From Campylobacter ureolyticus ACS-301-V-Sch3b (GTDB lineage Bacteria > Campylobacterota > Campylobacteria > Campylobacterales > Campylobacteraceae): a stretch of DNA of 64,000 nt. Both the position numbers and the translations under genes were made by a program. Position 1 is the first letter of the stretch; each line of letters opens with the position of its first letter. Location: NCBI RefSeq assembly GCF_000413435.1, contig NZ_KE340326.1, forward strand, positions 1-64,000, in the 5' to 3' direction. This document shows positions 45,662 to 55,123 of this stretch, in pieces. Under the pieces are notes generated by a model. It ran no database searches. It was not told the origin of the DNA and saw only the letters and a program-made list of their open reading frames with translations.

Positions 45662-46459
45662 ATGAAATTTTTTAAACTATTTTTAGGTATATTTTTTGCC
45701 TTAAATTTAGTAAATGCGGCTTCGCTTGATGAGATAAAAGAGCGTGGAAGCATCAAAATAGGTGTTTTTGGTGATAAGCCTCCATTTGGATATATTGATG
45801 AAAATGGTAAAAATCAAGGCTTTGATGTAGCTTTAGCAAAAGAGATGTCAAAAGCACTTTTTGGTGATGAAAACAAAGTAGAATATACAATTGTTGAGGC
45901 TGCAAGCAGGGTTGATTTTTTAAGAGCTAATAAAGTTGATGTAATTTTAGCAAATTTTACTCAAACAAAAGATAGAGCAAGAGTTGTTGACTTTGCAAAG
46001 CCATATATGAAAGTAAGTATCGGTGTTGTTAGTAAAAATGGCGATATAAAAAGCGTTGATGATTTAAAAGGAAAAACTTTACTTTTAAACAAAGGAACAA
46101 CTGCGGATATTTATTTTACAAAAAATTATAAAGATTTAAAAACTATGAAATTTGATCAAAATACTGAAACTTTTGCAGCCTTGCTTGATGGTCGTGGAGA
46201 AGCTTTAGCTCACGATAATACACTTTTATTTGCATGGGTTAAAAGCAATCCTGAGTTTAAAGTAGGCATCGAAAGCATTGGCGATCATGATGTTATAGCT
46301 CCAGCTGTGAAAAAAGGAAATAAAGAGTTATTAAAATGGATAAATGAACTCATTACAAAACTAAATAGTGAGAAATTCTTTCATAAGGCTTATGATGAAA
46401 CTATAAAGCCTATTTATGGTGATAGTATAAATCCAGCCTCTGTTTTGGTTGAAGAGTAA
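45662..46459 (+). CDS. CjaA-like amino-acid (cysteine) binding protein
   Basis: A 265-residue periplasmic binding protein (SBP_bac_3). It closely follows the C. jejuni CjaA pattern (IKIGVFGDKPPFGYIDENGK, VDVILANFTQTKDRARVVDF and NKGTTADIYFTKNY), and CjaA binds cysteine. The signal peptide (residues 1-19 or so) has no cysteine, so this protein is not a lipoprotein, unlike CjaA of C. jejuni. No permease or ATPase is next to it. The binding-protein-less ABC system at 29348-34428 is a candidate partner. Confidence 0.82.
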   Translation: MKFFKLFLGIFFALNLVNAASLDEIKERGSIKIGVFGDKPPFGYIDENGKNQGFDVALAKEMSKALFGDENKVEYTIVEAASRVDFLRANKVDVILANFTQTKDRARVVDFAKPYMKVSIGVVSKNGDIKSVDDLKGKTLLLNKGTTADIYFTKNYKDLKTMKFDQNTETFAALLDGRGEALAHDNTLLFAWVKSNPEFKVGIESIGDHDVIAPAVKKGNKELLKWINELITKLNSEKFFHKAYDETIKPIYGDSINPASVLVEE

Positions 46460-46462
46460 AAC

Positions 46463-46486
46463 TTAACCCCTTATTTAAGGGGTTAA
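46463..46486. terminator. Bidirectional hairpin terminator
   Basis: TTAACCCCTT-ATTT-AAGGGGTTAA forms a perfect 10-bp stem between the convergent CjaA-like and gltS genes. GC-rich core pairs are rare in this region, which makes it a convincing terminator for both genes. Confidence 0.8.
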
Positions 46487-46495
46487 ACAAAAACA

Positions 46496-47800
46496 TTAAG
46501 CAAACATCGGTAAGAATAAAAATAATTTAATAGTTAAAGCGTTTGCAATATCTACAAAAAATCCGCCCATTATAGGAACTACAATAAATGCAATTCTTGA
46601 TGGTCCAAAGTTGTAAGTTACTGCTTGAAGATTTGCCACTGCTGTTGGGGTTGCACCCATACCAAAACCACAATGTCCAGCAACTAAACAAGCCGCATCA
46701 TAATCTCTTCCACAAATTCCAAATGTCACATATCTAACATAAATTGCTATAACAACGGTTTGAATAGCAAGTAAAACAATTAAAGGAACAGCAAGTTTTG
46801 TAAGCTCAACTAAATTTAAAGTCATTATTGCCATTGCTAGAAATAAGCCTAAACTAACATTTCCTATAACGCCTATTTCTCTATCAAAAACTTGATGAAT
46901 ATTTGCATAACTTAGTGTATTTCTTATAACAATACCAGAAAACAAACACCAAACAAAAGTAGGTAAAGTTATAACAGAGCCTTTTGTAAGAGCAGAAATT
47001 GTAGTTCCTATAAACATAGCAAGAGCAAAAAGTCCAAGACTTTGGACAAATGATCCAGCGGTTATAAGTCTTTCAACTTGTGGCTCTGCAAAAACTTCAT
47101 CGCTAGTATCATGCTCAACCTCAACTTCGTTTGATTTAAGATTGTATTTTCTTATAATGCTTTGTGCTATTGGCCCACCTAAAAGACCACCTGCAATAAG
47201 TCCATAAGTAGCACTTGCCATAGCAACTTCTTTTGCAGCTATAAAATTATATGGAGCATTGCTAAACACGTCTCCCCACGCAGCACCTGTTCCATGTCCT
47301 CCACTTAGAGTAATAGATCCAGCAAGAAGTCCTAGCAAAGGATTTTCTCCCATCATTGTCATAACACTTACACCAATGATATTTTGCACGAATAAAAACA
47401 GACAAACTGAAATTCCAAATAAAACTAAAAGTTTTCCACCTTTTTTTAAACTTGCAATATCAGCACCAAGACCAACAGAGGTAAAGAACATAAGCATAAG
47501 TGGGTCTTTAATGCTTTCTTGAAAGCCAATTTTTACATTAAATAAAATTTGAGTTAAAAACAAAACGATAGCTACAATAAGACCACCAGTTACTGGAATA
47601 GGAATACTATACTTATCTAAAAATTTAATATTTTTAGTGATTCTAGCTCCTATATAAAGCACTGCACAAACAGATATCAAAGTAGCATAAAAGTCCAAAT
47701 TTACGCGGTAGAAAATATCACTACCAGCTATTTTTTTAATAATTTCTAAAAAAGCAAAATTTGCTTTAAAAACACCATCTGAAATTTGAGTAAATTCCAT
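46496..47800 (-). CDS. gltS: Sodium/glutamate symporter GltS
   Basis: A 434-residue carrier with about 10-12 helices, longer than E. coli GltS (401) by an N-terminal extension of about 35 residues. Motifs shared with E. coli are YSIPIPVTGGLIVA, DPLMLMFFTSVGLGAD and LLAGSITLSGGHGTGAAWGD. It takes up glutamate with sodium. The start at 47800 has AAAAAGGATTTGT upstream. Glutamate feeds the TCA cycle in Campylobacter. Confidence 0.9.
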   Translation of the reverse strand: MEFTQISDGVFKANFAFLEIIKKIAGSDIFYRVNLDFYATLISVCAVLYIGARITKNIKFLDKYSIPIPVTGGLIVAIVLFLTQILFNVKIGFQESIKDPLMLMFFTSVGLGADIASLKKGGKLLVLFGISVCLFLFVQNIIGVSVMTMMGENPLLGLLAGSITLSGGHGTGAAWGDVFSNAPYNFIAAKEVAMASATYGLIAGGLLGGPIAQSIIRKYNLKSNEVEVEHDTSDEVFAEPQVERLITAGSFVQSLGLFALAMFIGTTISALTKGSVITLPTFVWCLFSGIVIRNTLSYANIHQVFDREIGVIGNVSLGLFLAMAIMTLNLVELTKLAVPLIVLLAIQTVVIAIYVRYVTFGICGRDYDAACLVAGHCGFGMGATPTAVANLQAVTYNFGPSRIAFIVVPIMGGFFVDIANALTIKLFLFLPMFA

Positions 47801-48101
47801 ACAAATCCTTTTTGTTAAGATTTATGAAATTTAGCATATTTTTCTTTATTTGAAGCTTTATTTTTTATATAAATTTGCAAATTTATTGCAAATTGCATAA
47901 ATTCTGTATAAATTTAGTAAATATGCTTGATTTGGTTTTAAATTATAAAATATTTTAAATATGATAAAATGCCATATTTTCTATCAAAAAATGCAAATTT
48001 AATCATAATAAATAACTTAGTTATAATATAAAAAATTTACACATTTAGCACTTATTGACAGTATTGGTATTTTTATTTTAAAAAATATATTTGCATTAAT
48101 T
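47801..48101. other. Long AT-rich intergenic region upstream of gltS
   Basis: This 301-base gap contains the gltS promoter on the minus strand. A perfect TATAAT (on the minus strand) lies at 47942-47947, about 140 bases from the start codon, and a weaker TATATAAA box near 47862 is closer. No gene or obvious terminator for magIII was seen, although the mfd-DUF815-magIII unit ends at its right edge. Confidence 0.5.
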
Positions 48102-48758
48102 TTACATAAGTTTTGCAAGTAAATTTTTAGCGTGTTCTGAAAATTTATACCCTTTAATATGCTCTTTTCCAAACTCGACAAAAAGCCCATGATACGCACA
48201 ATATAGCTCATTTAAACTTTTAAAATCATACTTTTTACTAAGCATATCAAAATCCACTCCACAAAGCCATTCTTGAGCTTCAAGATAACTTTCAAACTCA
48301 TAGTTTAAAAAATTAAGTATTTTTATCGTGTAGTTATCAACAACCATCTCATCACGCTCGCACGCGTAGCATAAAATCGCACTGCAACTCTCAGCTCCAA
48401 TGCCTTTTTGAGAAATTAACCACTCCATATCAACACTGTCTTTAAAATTTTCAAAGTCGCCAAATTCCAAACTAATAGCACTTAATAAATTTTTAAGTCT
48501 TTTGGTTTTTACATTATTAAAACCACTTGGTTTTATCAAATTTGCCAAAGTTTCATCATCTAAACTTAAAATTCCTTCTATACTCAAAACGCCCTTATTT
48601 TTTAAGTTTGAAAGTGAGCTTTCAACATTTTGCCACTTTGTATTTTGGGTTAAAACTGCTCCAACTACTACTTCAAAAGTACCATAATTAGGCCACCAAA
48701 AGTGATTTTTCAAATTTATTTCATTATATAAAAGTTCAAACAACTCATTACTACTCAT
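48102..48758 (-). CDS. magIII: 3-methyladenine DNA glycosylase MagIII-like
   Basis: A 218-residue HhH-GPD protein. The helix-hairpin-helix region is LISQKGIGAESCSAILCYACERDEMVVDNYT, with the catalytic aspartate in VVDNY. The pattern, with FWWPNYGTFEVVVGAVLTQNT near the start and no iron-sulfur cysteine cluster at the end, is that of Helicobacter MagIII rather than endonuclease III. It removes alkylated bases. It overlaps the DUF815 gene by four bases. Confidence 0.83.
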   Translation of the reverse strand: MSSNELFELLYNEINLKNHFWWPNYGTFEVVVGAVLTQNTKWQNVESSLSNLKNKGVLSIEGILSLDDETLANLIKPSGFNNVKTKRLKNLLSAISLEFGDFENFKDSVDMEWLISQKGIGAESCSAILCYACERDEMVVDNYTIKILNFLNYEFESYLEAQEWLCGVDFDMLSKKYDFKSLNELYCAYHGLFVEFGKEHIKGYKFSEHAKNLLAKLM

Positions 48759-49570
48759 CTAATCTCACTTTTATCATTTTTAAACTCATCTTTAAAAGCT
48801 AAATAAAACTGTTTTGCAACTCTGCCACTTCTACTTGCTCTAAGCATTGCAAATTGCTTGGCTTTTAAATGAAGTTCGCTAATATCGCCTTTAAAGCCCT
48901 TAAAATAACTATCAACTATGTCTAGATACTCGCTAAATCCACCCTCATAAAAGCTTATTTGAAGTCCAAATCTTTGAGCCAATGAGAGCCTTTCATTAAC
49001 AGCTTCTTTTTCATGAATTTCATTACTCATCTTTTCATTTACTAAGTGTCTTCGATTTGAAGTGGCATAAATTAAGACATTTTTTGGCGGAAGTTCAATA
49101 CTTCCTTCTAATACAGGTTTTAAAAACTTATAGCTAAAATCACCATCTTCAAAACTCAAATCATCAATGTATATTATAAATTTATACTCATTAATTTCTC
49201 TAATTTCATCTAAAACATCTATCAAGCTTTCTAAATCATGCTTTGAAATTTCAATCACTCTTAAGCTCTGATTAAAAAACATAGTAAAAACAGCCTTGCA
49301 AAGACTGCTTTTTCCACAACCCATATCTCCCCATAAAAGCGCGTGGTTTGCACCTTTGTTATCTAAAAAATTTTTAGTATTTTTTATAATTTCATCTTTT
49401 TGCCTATCAAGCCCAACAAGCAAATCAATATCTACAAAATCTATATCGCTAACTTTTTTTAAAGCGTTTTTGCTCTTTCTAAAAATAGCGGCTTTGGTTG
49501 TTTTCCAATCTATATTTTTTGAAATTTTAAAATTTTCATTGTCCAAATTTGAATTATCAAAGCTTTTCAT
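48755..49570 (-). CDS. DUF815-family AAA+ ATPase
   Basis: A 271-residue ATPase. Walker A is GDMGCGKSS (about 80-88), Walker B is FIIYIDDLSFE (about 122-132), followed by SNRRHLVNE and the arginine-finger region RLSLAQRFGL. DUF815 proteins are widespread with no known substrate. It overlaps the Fic-like gene by 14 bases and magIII by four, so the three are in one transcript. Confidence 0.85.
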   Translation of the reverse strand: MKSFDNSNLDNENFKISKNIDWKTTKAAIFRKSKNALKKVSDIDFVDIDLLVGLDRQKDEIIKNTKNFLDNKGANHALLWGDMGCGKSSLCKAVFTMFFNQSLRVIEISKHDLESLIDVLDEIREINEYKFIIYIDDLSFEDGDFSYKFLKPVLEGSIELPPKNVLIYATSNRRHLVNEKMSNEIHEKEAVNERLSLAQRFGLQISFYEGGFSEYLDIVDSYFKGFKGDISELHLKAKQFAMLRASRSGRVAKQFYLAFKDEFKNDKSEIR

Positions 49571-49970
49571 AACCTGTACCTTTTAAAATCTCAGTTAAAA
49601 TTTGAATTAAATCATCTTTTGTTATCTCATTTTTATCTATTTTCACAGAAGCATTTTCCATTTTTGTATAAAAATCTTGTATTAAAAGCTCATTATTTGC
49701 AATATCGCTTTTATTTATAAGCATAAAGGCCATTCCAGCGTAAATTGCAACTGCTTTATTGCCACTATAAAATGGATGAAATTTTATAATAGAATAAATC
49801 AAATGGGCCAATTTATCATAAAAAGTTAAATAATATTCATTATTTGTTATGTGTTCAAGTGCGGCTTCTAGGTAGTTTGCTTGAGTTTTATTATAGCCTT
49901 TTAAACCATTAATCTCATCCATTATATCATCGTGCAAACTTATAACTTGCTTCATATCTAAATAATTCAT
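49557..49970 (-). CDS. Doc/Fic-like protein with degenerate active-site motif
   Basis: A 137-residue protein of the Doc/Fic fold. The motif reads HPFYSGNKA (H65-A73), compared with HxFx(D/E)GNxR in Fic and HxFxxANKRT in Doc. His65, Phe67, Gly70 and Asn71 are kept, but the acidic residue is serine (S69) and the arginine is alanine (A73). It may thus be inactive or altered in activity. It directly follows a 69-residue ORF, which could be an antitoxin. The pair interrupts the usual order between mfd and the DUF815 gene. Confidence 0.65.
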   Translation of the reverse strand: MNYLDMKQVISLHDDIMDEINGLKGYNKTQANYLEAALEHITNNEYYLTFYDKLAHLIYSIIKFHPFYSGNKAVAIYAGMAFMLINKSDIANNELLIQDFYTKMENASVKIDKNEITKDDLIQILTEILKGTGYEKL

Positions 49971-50180
49971 TTAATCTAGCCTTTTAAAAATTTCTAAATT
50001 TTTGGGATTTTGCAAAGTTTTTCTCATAAAAGCTCTTAATTCTTCAAATTTATTTTCGCTAAATTTATGCTTATCAAGCCAATCTAAATAAAGCTTTTTA
50101 ACTTTTTCAACCATTTCTAGGTCAAAAGAACTTAGTGAGTTTAAAAAATCCTCATCATTTAAGGCATAATTTATACGCAT
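49971..50180 (-). CDS. Small protein preceding the Doc/Fic-like gene (possible antitoxin)
   Basis: A 69-residue helical, charged protein with the stretch SSFDLEMVEKVKKLYLDWLDKHKFSENKFEELRAFM. Its stop codon directly abuts the Doc/Fic-like start (49970/49971). I recognise no family or DNA-binding motif, and the antitoxin label is inferred only from size and position. The start has TAAGGAGATAAAATG, a strong ribosome site. Confidence 0.5.
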   Translation of the reverse strand: MRINYALNDEDFLNSLSSFDLEMVEKVKKLYLDWLDKHKFSENKFEELRAFMRKTLQNPKNLEIFKRLD

Positions 50181-50195
50181 TTTATCTCCTTAAAA

Positions 50196-53156
50196 TTATT
50201 TAGTTTTATCAAGTTTTCGCAAATATATTAAAATTGCCTCCAAGATATCATCATCATCTTTACTATTTGATTTTATAACAACTTTTGAATCATCAAGTTT
50301 TGTTAAAGTTATATTCATCTCATAGTTTGAAATTTGCTTAAAACCATGTTTTATAGCTAAAATTTTTATTATCATAAGCCAAAAAAACTGCTTAGAAAAC
50401 TCATCTATTTTACCAAATCTATCCTCAACCTCAGCTTTTATATCATAAATTTCACTCTCATCTTGAGCCTTACTTAATCTTTTATATAAATCAAGTCTTA
50501 ATCTATCTTCTTTTATAAACTCTGAGTTTAAAAAAGCATTTATACTAAGCTTTATATCAACATTTGTAAGTGTGTTTGATTTTTTATTTAAAAGTGCGTT
50601 TATCTCATCTTCAAGCATTCTTAAATATAAACTATATCCAATAGCCTCAATATGCCCACTTTGAGCCTCTCCGACTAAATTTCCCCCACCTCTGATTTCT
50701 AAATCATGATAAGCTAAAACAGAACCACTTCCTAAAAATGAGTTACTCTCAAGTGCGACAAGGCGTTTTAACGAGTCTTTACTTAAAGCATTTTTATCTT
50801 CAATTAAAAAATAACAATACCCTTGTATACTGCTTCTTCCAACGCGTCCTCTAAGCTGGTGAAGATCTGCCATGCCAAATTTATTTGCATTATTTACTAT
50901 CATTGTATTTGCATTTGGCATGTGGATGCCACTTTCTACGATACTTGTGCAAAGCATTAAATCATACTCTTTATTTATAAATTTTTCTATTTCACTTTCT
51001 GTTGTTTTTTGCTCAATTTTTGAGTGCAGAACTAAAATTTTTAAATTTGGCAAGAGTTCTAAAAGCTCATTTTTTACCTTGTTAATTGAAGCGATGTGAT
51101 TATGCACATAAAAAATTTGCCCGCCTCTTCTAAGCTCTCTTAAAATCGCCTCTTTTATAATTTTTTCATCAAATTCTTTAACAATAGTCCTAACATCTAA
51201 TCTATCATCTGGCGGAGTTAGTAAGGTGCTATAACTTTTAATGGAGCTTAATGCCATATTTAAACTTCTTGGAATCGGAGTTGCACTCATGCTTAAAAGA
51301 TGGGAATTATTAGAAAGTTCTTTTAATTTTTCTTTTTGCTTTACTCCAAATTTATGCTCTTCATCTATGATTATAAGTCCTAAATTTGAAGCTTTTAAAT
51401 TTAAAAGTGCGTGTGTTCCTATACAAATCAAAGGCTTTCCATCACTTAATGCCCTTTTCAAAGCATTTTTACTAGCAGTACTTGTAAATCTATCACACCT
51501 ATAAACATCTATATTAAATCCATTAAATCTCTCTTTTAAGGTTTGATAATGCTGTGATGAAAGAAGCGTAGTTGGCACAAAAAACAGAACTTGAAAGCCG
51601 TTTTTAATAGTTAAAAATGAAGCATTCATTGCAACTTCAGTTTTTCCAAAACCAACATCTCCGCTTATTAGCCTATCCATAACTTTACCACTTTGAAAAT
51701 CTTTTATAATATTATCAACCGCATTTTGTTGATCTTTTGTATAGACAAAACCGGCTTTACTTGTAAATTTTGAATACTCTTGTAAAATTAAAGGGTTATT
51801 TAAAGAGATAACTTTTCCTTTTATAAGTTCTCTTTTTGCAGCTAAAGCTATGATTTTAGAAGCTATTTCAAAAAGCTTAACTCTAACACGCTCTTTAATT
51901 TTTGCAAAACTTCCTTTTCCAAGCTTATCTAAAATAGCAGCGCCCGAGTCTGCGATATAGCGATCAATTAAATTTAAATTTTCAACAGGAAGCAAAAGCT
52001 TATCATCATTTTGATACAAGATAGAAACAAACTCTTTTGTAGCTCCCATAACAGTGATTTTTTCAAGTCCTGCAAATTTGCCTATTCCATGGTTTTCATG
52101 GACGACAAAATCGCCAATTTTAAGTTCATCAATTACAATACTTGCTTTTCTTGTTCTTTTTTTAGAGGCTTTTTTATTTAGAGAAATTATTATCTCATCT
52201 TTGCTTATCAAATTTAGGATTAAATCACTTTTTATAAGCTCTACATTATCACTATTTTTAAGGTCAAAACTCTCAAATATCGCCTGGCTTGAAGCTAGTA
52301 TTTTAATATGTTTTTCTTTATGAAATTCCAAAAGTTCATTTGAAAAAGTAATATCTAGGTCTTTATAAATTTTAGCTTTTGGTAAAACTTCTAAATTTTT
52401 AGGTATATTTAAACTCTCAAACTCGCTTTCTTTAAAGTCTTTTATGCTAATAAAACTGAAATTTTCTAAATAATTTATAAAGCCATCAATTGCCCAAAAT
52501 CCCAAAGAGTTCATATCATCAATCAAAGCATTGTTTTGCAAAGATTTGATCTTTTGACTCATCTTATCAAACTCATCTTTATTTAAATTCGCAATAAATG
52601 GCGAAATTTCTAAGCTTTCAAGTTCAAATTTATCACTTATTTGAGTGATTAGATCGAACTTTCTAATACTTTCAACCTCATCAATATCAAGTAAAATTCT
52701 AAAAGGATCATCACTATTTATAGGAAAAATATCGATAATCTCACCTCTAAAGCTAATCTCTCCTTGCATTTGAACAATATCTACAACCTCATATCCAAGT
52801 CTTGAAATTTCATCTTTAAATTCATTTTGTTCTATTTTATCACCAAAATTTATAAAAATTGATTTTAAGTGAGATTTTGCAGGAAGGGGATTTAAAATTG
52901 TTTTAATAGGCGTTATTATAACTTTTTTCTTTGCTTTGCTTTTATAAAAGCTATTAAGCTCTTTGCTTATGCCAATAAGTTCACCATAAAAAGATCTTAA
53001 ATCATCACCTTTTACAGCTCTAAAATCAGGTAAAATAAAGCTTTCATACTCTGCAAATTTAGTAGCTTGAGAGCATTTGAATGCCTCTTTGTCATCTTCA
53101 CATATCAAAATATCTTTGTGGTTGTTTAAAAAATACTCATAAACTTCACTTTGCAT
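50196..53156 (-). CDS. mfd: Transcription-repair coupling factor Mfd
   Basis: A 986-residue Mfd, somewhat shorter than E. coli (1148). It removes stalled RNA polymerase and recruits nucleotide excision repair. Walker A is SGDVGFGKTEVA, the DEEH box is IIDEEHKFGVKQKEKL, and the later helicase motifs SATPIPRS and LRGRVGRSSIQGY are all present. The RNA-polymerase interaction domain precedes them (VVHENHGIGKFAGLE). The start abuts the M23 peptidase stop. Confidence 0.95.
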   Translation of the reverse strand: MQSEVYEYFLNNHKDILICEDDKEAFKCSQATKFAEYESFILPDFRAVKGDDLRSFYGELIGISKELNSFYKSKAKKKVIITPIKTILNPLPAKSHLKSIFINFGDKIEQNEFKDEISRLGYEVVDIVQMQGEISFRGEIIDIFPINSDDPFRILLDIDEVESIRKFDLITQISDKFELESLEISPFIANLNKDEFDKMSQKIKSLQNNALIDDMNSLGFWAIDGFINYLENFSFISIKDFKESEFESLNIPKNLEVLPKAKIYKDLDITFSNELLEFHKEKHIKILASSQAIFESFDLKNSDNVELIKSDLILNLISKDEIIISLNKKASKKRTRKASIVIDELKIGDFVVHENHGIGKFAGLEKITVMGATKEFVSILYQNDDKLLLPVENLNLIDRYIADSGAAILDKLGKGSFAKIKERVRVKLFEIASKIIALAAKRELIKGKVISLNNPLILQEYSKFTSKAGFVYTKDQQNAVDNIIKDFQSGKVMDRLISGDVGFGKTEVAMNASFLTIKNGFQVLFFVPTTLLSSQHYQTLKERFNGFNIDVYRCDRFTSTASKNALKRALSDGKPLICIGTHALLNLKASNLGLIIIDEEHKFGVKQKEKLKELSNNSHLLSMSATPIPRSLNMALSSIKSYSTLLTPPDDRLDVRTIVKEFDEKIIKEAILRELRRGGQIFYVHNHIASINKVKNELLELLPNLKILVLHSKIEQKTTESEIEKFINKEYDLMLCTSIVESGIHMPNANTMIVNNANKFGMADLHQLRGRVGRSSIQGYCYFLIEDKNALSKDSLKRLVALESNSFLGSGSVLAYHDLEIRGGGNLVGEAQSGHIEAIGYSLYLRMLEDEINALLNKKSNTLTNVDIKLSINAFLNSEFIKEDRLRLDLYKRLSKAQDESEIYDIKAEVEDRFGKIDEFSKQFFWLMIIKILAIKHGFKQISNYEMNITLTKLDDSKVVIKSNSKDDDDILEAILIYLRKLDKTK

Positions 53157-53975
53157 TTAAAACTCCGAAATAGCTCTTAAAATACCTTGCCAAGGAACTT
53201 TTCTCTCATCATAAAAAATATTATTAAATTTAATAAAACTAAGTGGATCAAGAGAGTGATCTAAAAATCTAACTTCATAGTGAAGATGTGGACCACTGCT
53301 AAGTCCTGTATTTCCACTATATCCTATAAGCTCACCTTTTCTTACCCACTGACCTACTTTGACAACATCTTTATCAAACATATGCGCATACCTTGTTTCA
53401 AAACCATAATTATGAGTTATGATAACTAAATATCCATATCCAGTATTTGATAGTGCGGCGTATTTTACAAAGCCATCAGCAGTGGCATAAATCGGTGTTT
53501 TAAGCTCAGCTCTTAAATCTATACCATGATGAAATCTTGAAATTTTATTTATAGGATGAACTCTTTGCCCATAGCTTGAAGTTATGCCTTTATTTGTGAT
53601 TGGAAAGTTATTTGGGATTGATTTTATAAATTTGCCTTCTAAATTTTCAGCAACCAAAATATTTTTTGGTTTTTGCTCTTTTAAAGAGGTTTTACTTAAA
53701 GCAAGTGCAAGTTCTAAGTTATTTGGTTCTTCAGTTTGCTCACTATTTTTTTGAGAGTTTAACTCATTTTCTAAAATTTCATTTTGTGATCTTAAATTTA
53801 TTAATTCATCTCTTACACCATTTTTTGAAAAAATTAAAAATGTAATTGTTAAAATTAAAACCAAAAAAATAGCAAAATTTAAAATAAGAATTAGCTTTAA
53901 ATTTCTAAAAAAATTTGATGAGAACTCGTATTTTTTATTACCATTTTTATCAGTTATACTTATGTAAGTGTTCAC
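53157..53975 (-). CDS. M23-family peptidoglycan endopeptidase
   Basis: A 272-residue protein with one N-terminal membrane segment (about 27-50), a coiled-coil stretch and a LytM/M23 domain (about 130-250). Zinc-binding motifs are FHHGIDL (HxxxD) and HLHYEVRF (HxH). Start is GTG at 53975 with GAGGAA upstream. By gene order it equals the C. jejuni Cj1087c peptidase of the Pgp3 type, which cleaves crosslinks and shapes the helical cell; that name is from memory. It overlaps folC by 26 bases. Confidence 0.85.
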   Translation of the reverse strand: MNTYISITDKNGNKKYEFSSNFFRNLKLILILNFAIFLVLILTITFLIFSKNGVRDELINLRSQNEILENELNSQKNSEQTEEPNNLELALALSKTSLKEQKPKNILVAENLEGKFIKSIPNNFPITNKGITSSYGQRVHPINKISRFHHGIDLRAELKTPIYATADGFVKYAALSNTGYGYLVIITHNYGFETRYAHMFDKDVVKVGQWVRKGELIGYSGNTGLSSGPHLHYEVRFLDHSLDPLSFIKFNNIFYDERKVPWQGILRAISEF

Positions 53976-55107
53976 AAAATTCCTCTACAAGCATAAATGA
54001 TCCAAATAATAAATAATTTTCATCTTTTTTTAGACTTTGAAAATCAAGACATTTTATACCTAAATCATCACAGGTTTTTTTAATATATGGTGTGGCAAGC
54101 TCTCTATAGCTACTTTTATAATCATAAATTTGCACTTCCTTAATAATTGGTTTTAGGGTTTTTAATACGTTTTTATAATCTTTGTCTAAAAATGCATTAT
54201 AAATAAGAGTAAATTTTTGATTCTTTAACTCTTTTAGTAAATTCTGTGCTGCAAGCTCATTATGACCAACATCAACTAATAAATTTTCATCAACCCTTTC
54301 AAGCCTGCCTTTTAAATTAAGTTTTTTTAGATTTTTTAAATCAGGATTTAAATTTAAAGCTTTTGCACCAGCTAATGCAAGAGTTAAATTTGAAATTTGA
54401 AAATTTGCAAGAGCGTACTTTTTGATATAGTTTTTAATTTCAGTTTTTTCAAGATTGGTTAAATTTTGGCTTGCAAAACTTAAATTTGAACCTTTTTGCA
54501 AAGCTATATCTTTGGCAATTTTAACTGATATTTCATTCATATCATCATTTAAAATAGCTGTTTTTGCCATGCTTATTAGCTTTGTATGGCTTATCTTTTC
54601 TATACTATTACCTAAAATTTCCATATGATCAAGTCCAATAGGTGTAAAAAGAGATAAGCTCTTATCAAAACAATTTGTAGCATCAAACTCAGCACCCATA
54701 CCTGCTTCAAATACCCAATAATCACAATCTTTAAATAAAATTGCAGCCAATAATGTGGCATATTCAAAATAAGAAAGTGAGTTTTTAAACTCATCGCTTA
54801 ATAGATTTTGTAGCTTATCATGAGCTTTGTTAAGCTCATCACCACTTACAATATCACCATTTTTATAAAATCTTTCATTAAATTTAAAAATATGCGGACT
54901 TGTATAATGTCCTACTTTTAAGCCAAGGCTTTCTATTAAAAGTGTTAAAAATCTACCGGTTGAGCCTTTACCATTTGTTCCAACTATATGGATAATTGGC
55001 TTTAAAATAATTTTGTCTTTTATGCTATTAAAAGCTCTTGGCATTCTTTCATAGTCTATTTTTTTATAAAAAATTGGTTTATTTTTAAGATATGTTTCTA
55101 AACTCAT
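53950..55107 (-). CDS. folC: Bifunctional folylpolyglutamate/dihydrofolate synthase
   Basis: A 385-residue Mur-ligase family enzyme. The ATP loop is VGTNGKGSTGRFL (about 42-54), followed by YTSPHIFKFNER and LDHMEILGNS. It adds glutamate to dihydropteroate or tetrahydrofolate. It lies 16 bases after the LptE-like gene. Bifunctionality is assumed, as is usual when only one FolC exists. Confidence 0.9.
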   Translation of the reverse strand: MSLETYLKNKPIFYKKIDYERMPRAFNSIKDKIILKPIIHIVGTNGKGSTGRFLTLLIESLGLKVGHYTSPHIFKFNERFYKNGDIVSGDELNKAHDKLQNLLSDEFKNSLSYFEYATLLAAILFKDCDYWVFEAGMGAEFDATNCFDKSLSLFTPIGLDHMEILGNSIEKISHTKLISMAKTAILNDDMNEISVKIAKDIALQKGSNLSFASQNLTNLEKTEIKNYIKKYALANFQISNLTLALAGAKALNLNPDLKNLKKLNLKGRLERVDENLLVDVGHNELAAQNLLKELKNQKFTLIYNAFLDKDYKNVLKTLKPIIKEVQIYDYKSSYRELATPYIKKTCDDLGIKCLDFQSLKKDENYLLFGSFMLVEEFCEHLHKYN

Positions 55108-55123
55108 TTACTCTTTTTCAAAC

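Noticed and set aside
48055..48060. TTGACA as a promoter -35 box on the plus strand.
   Set aside because: No -10 lies at the right distance and no plus-strand gene follows.
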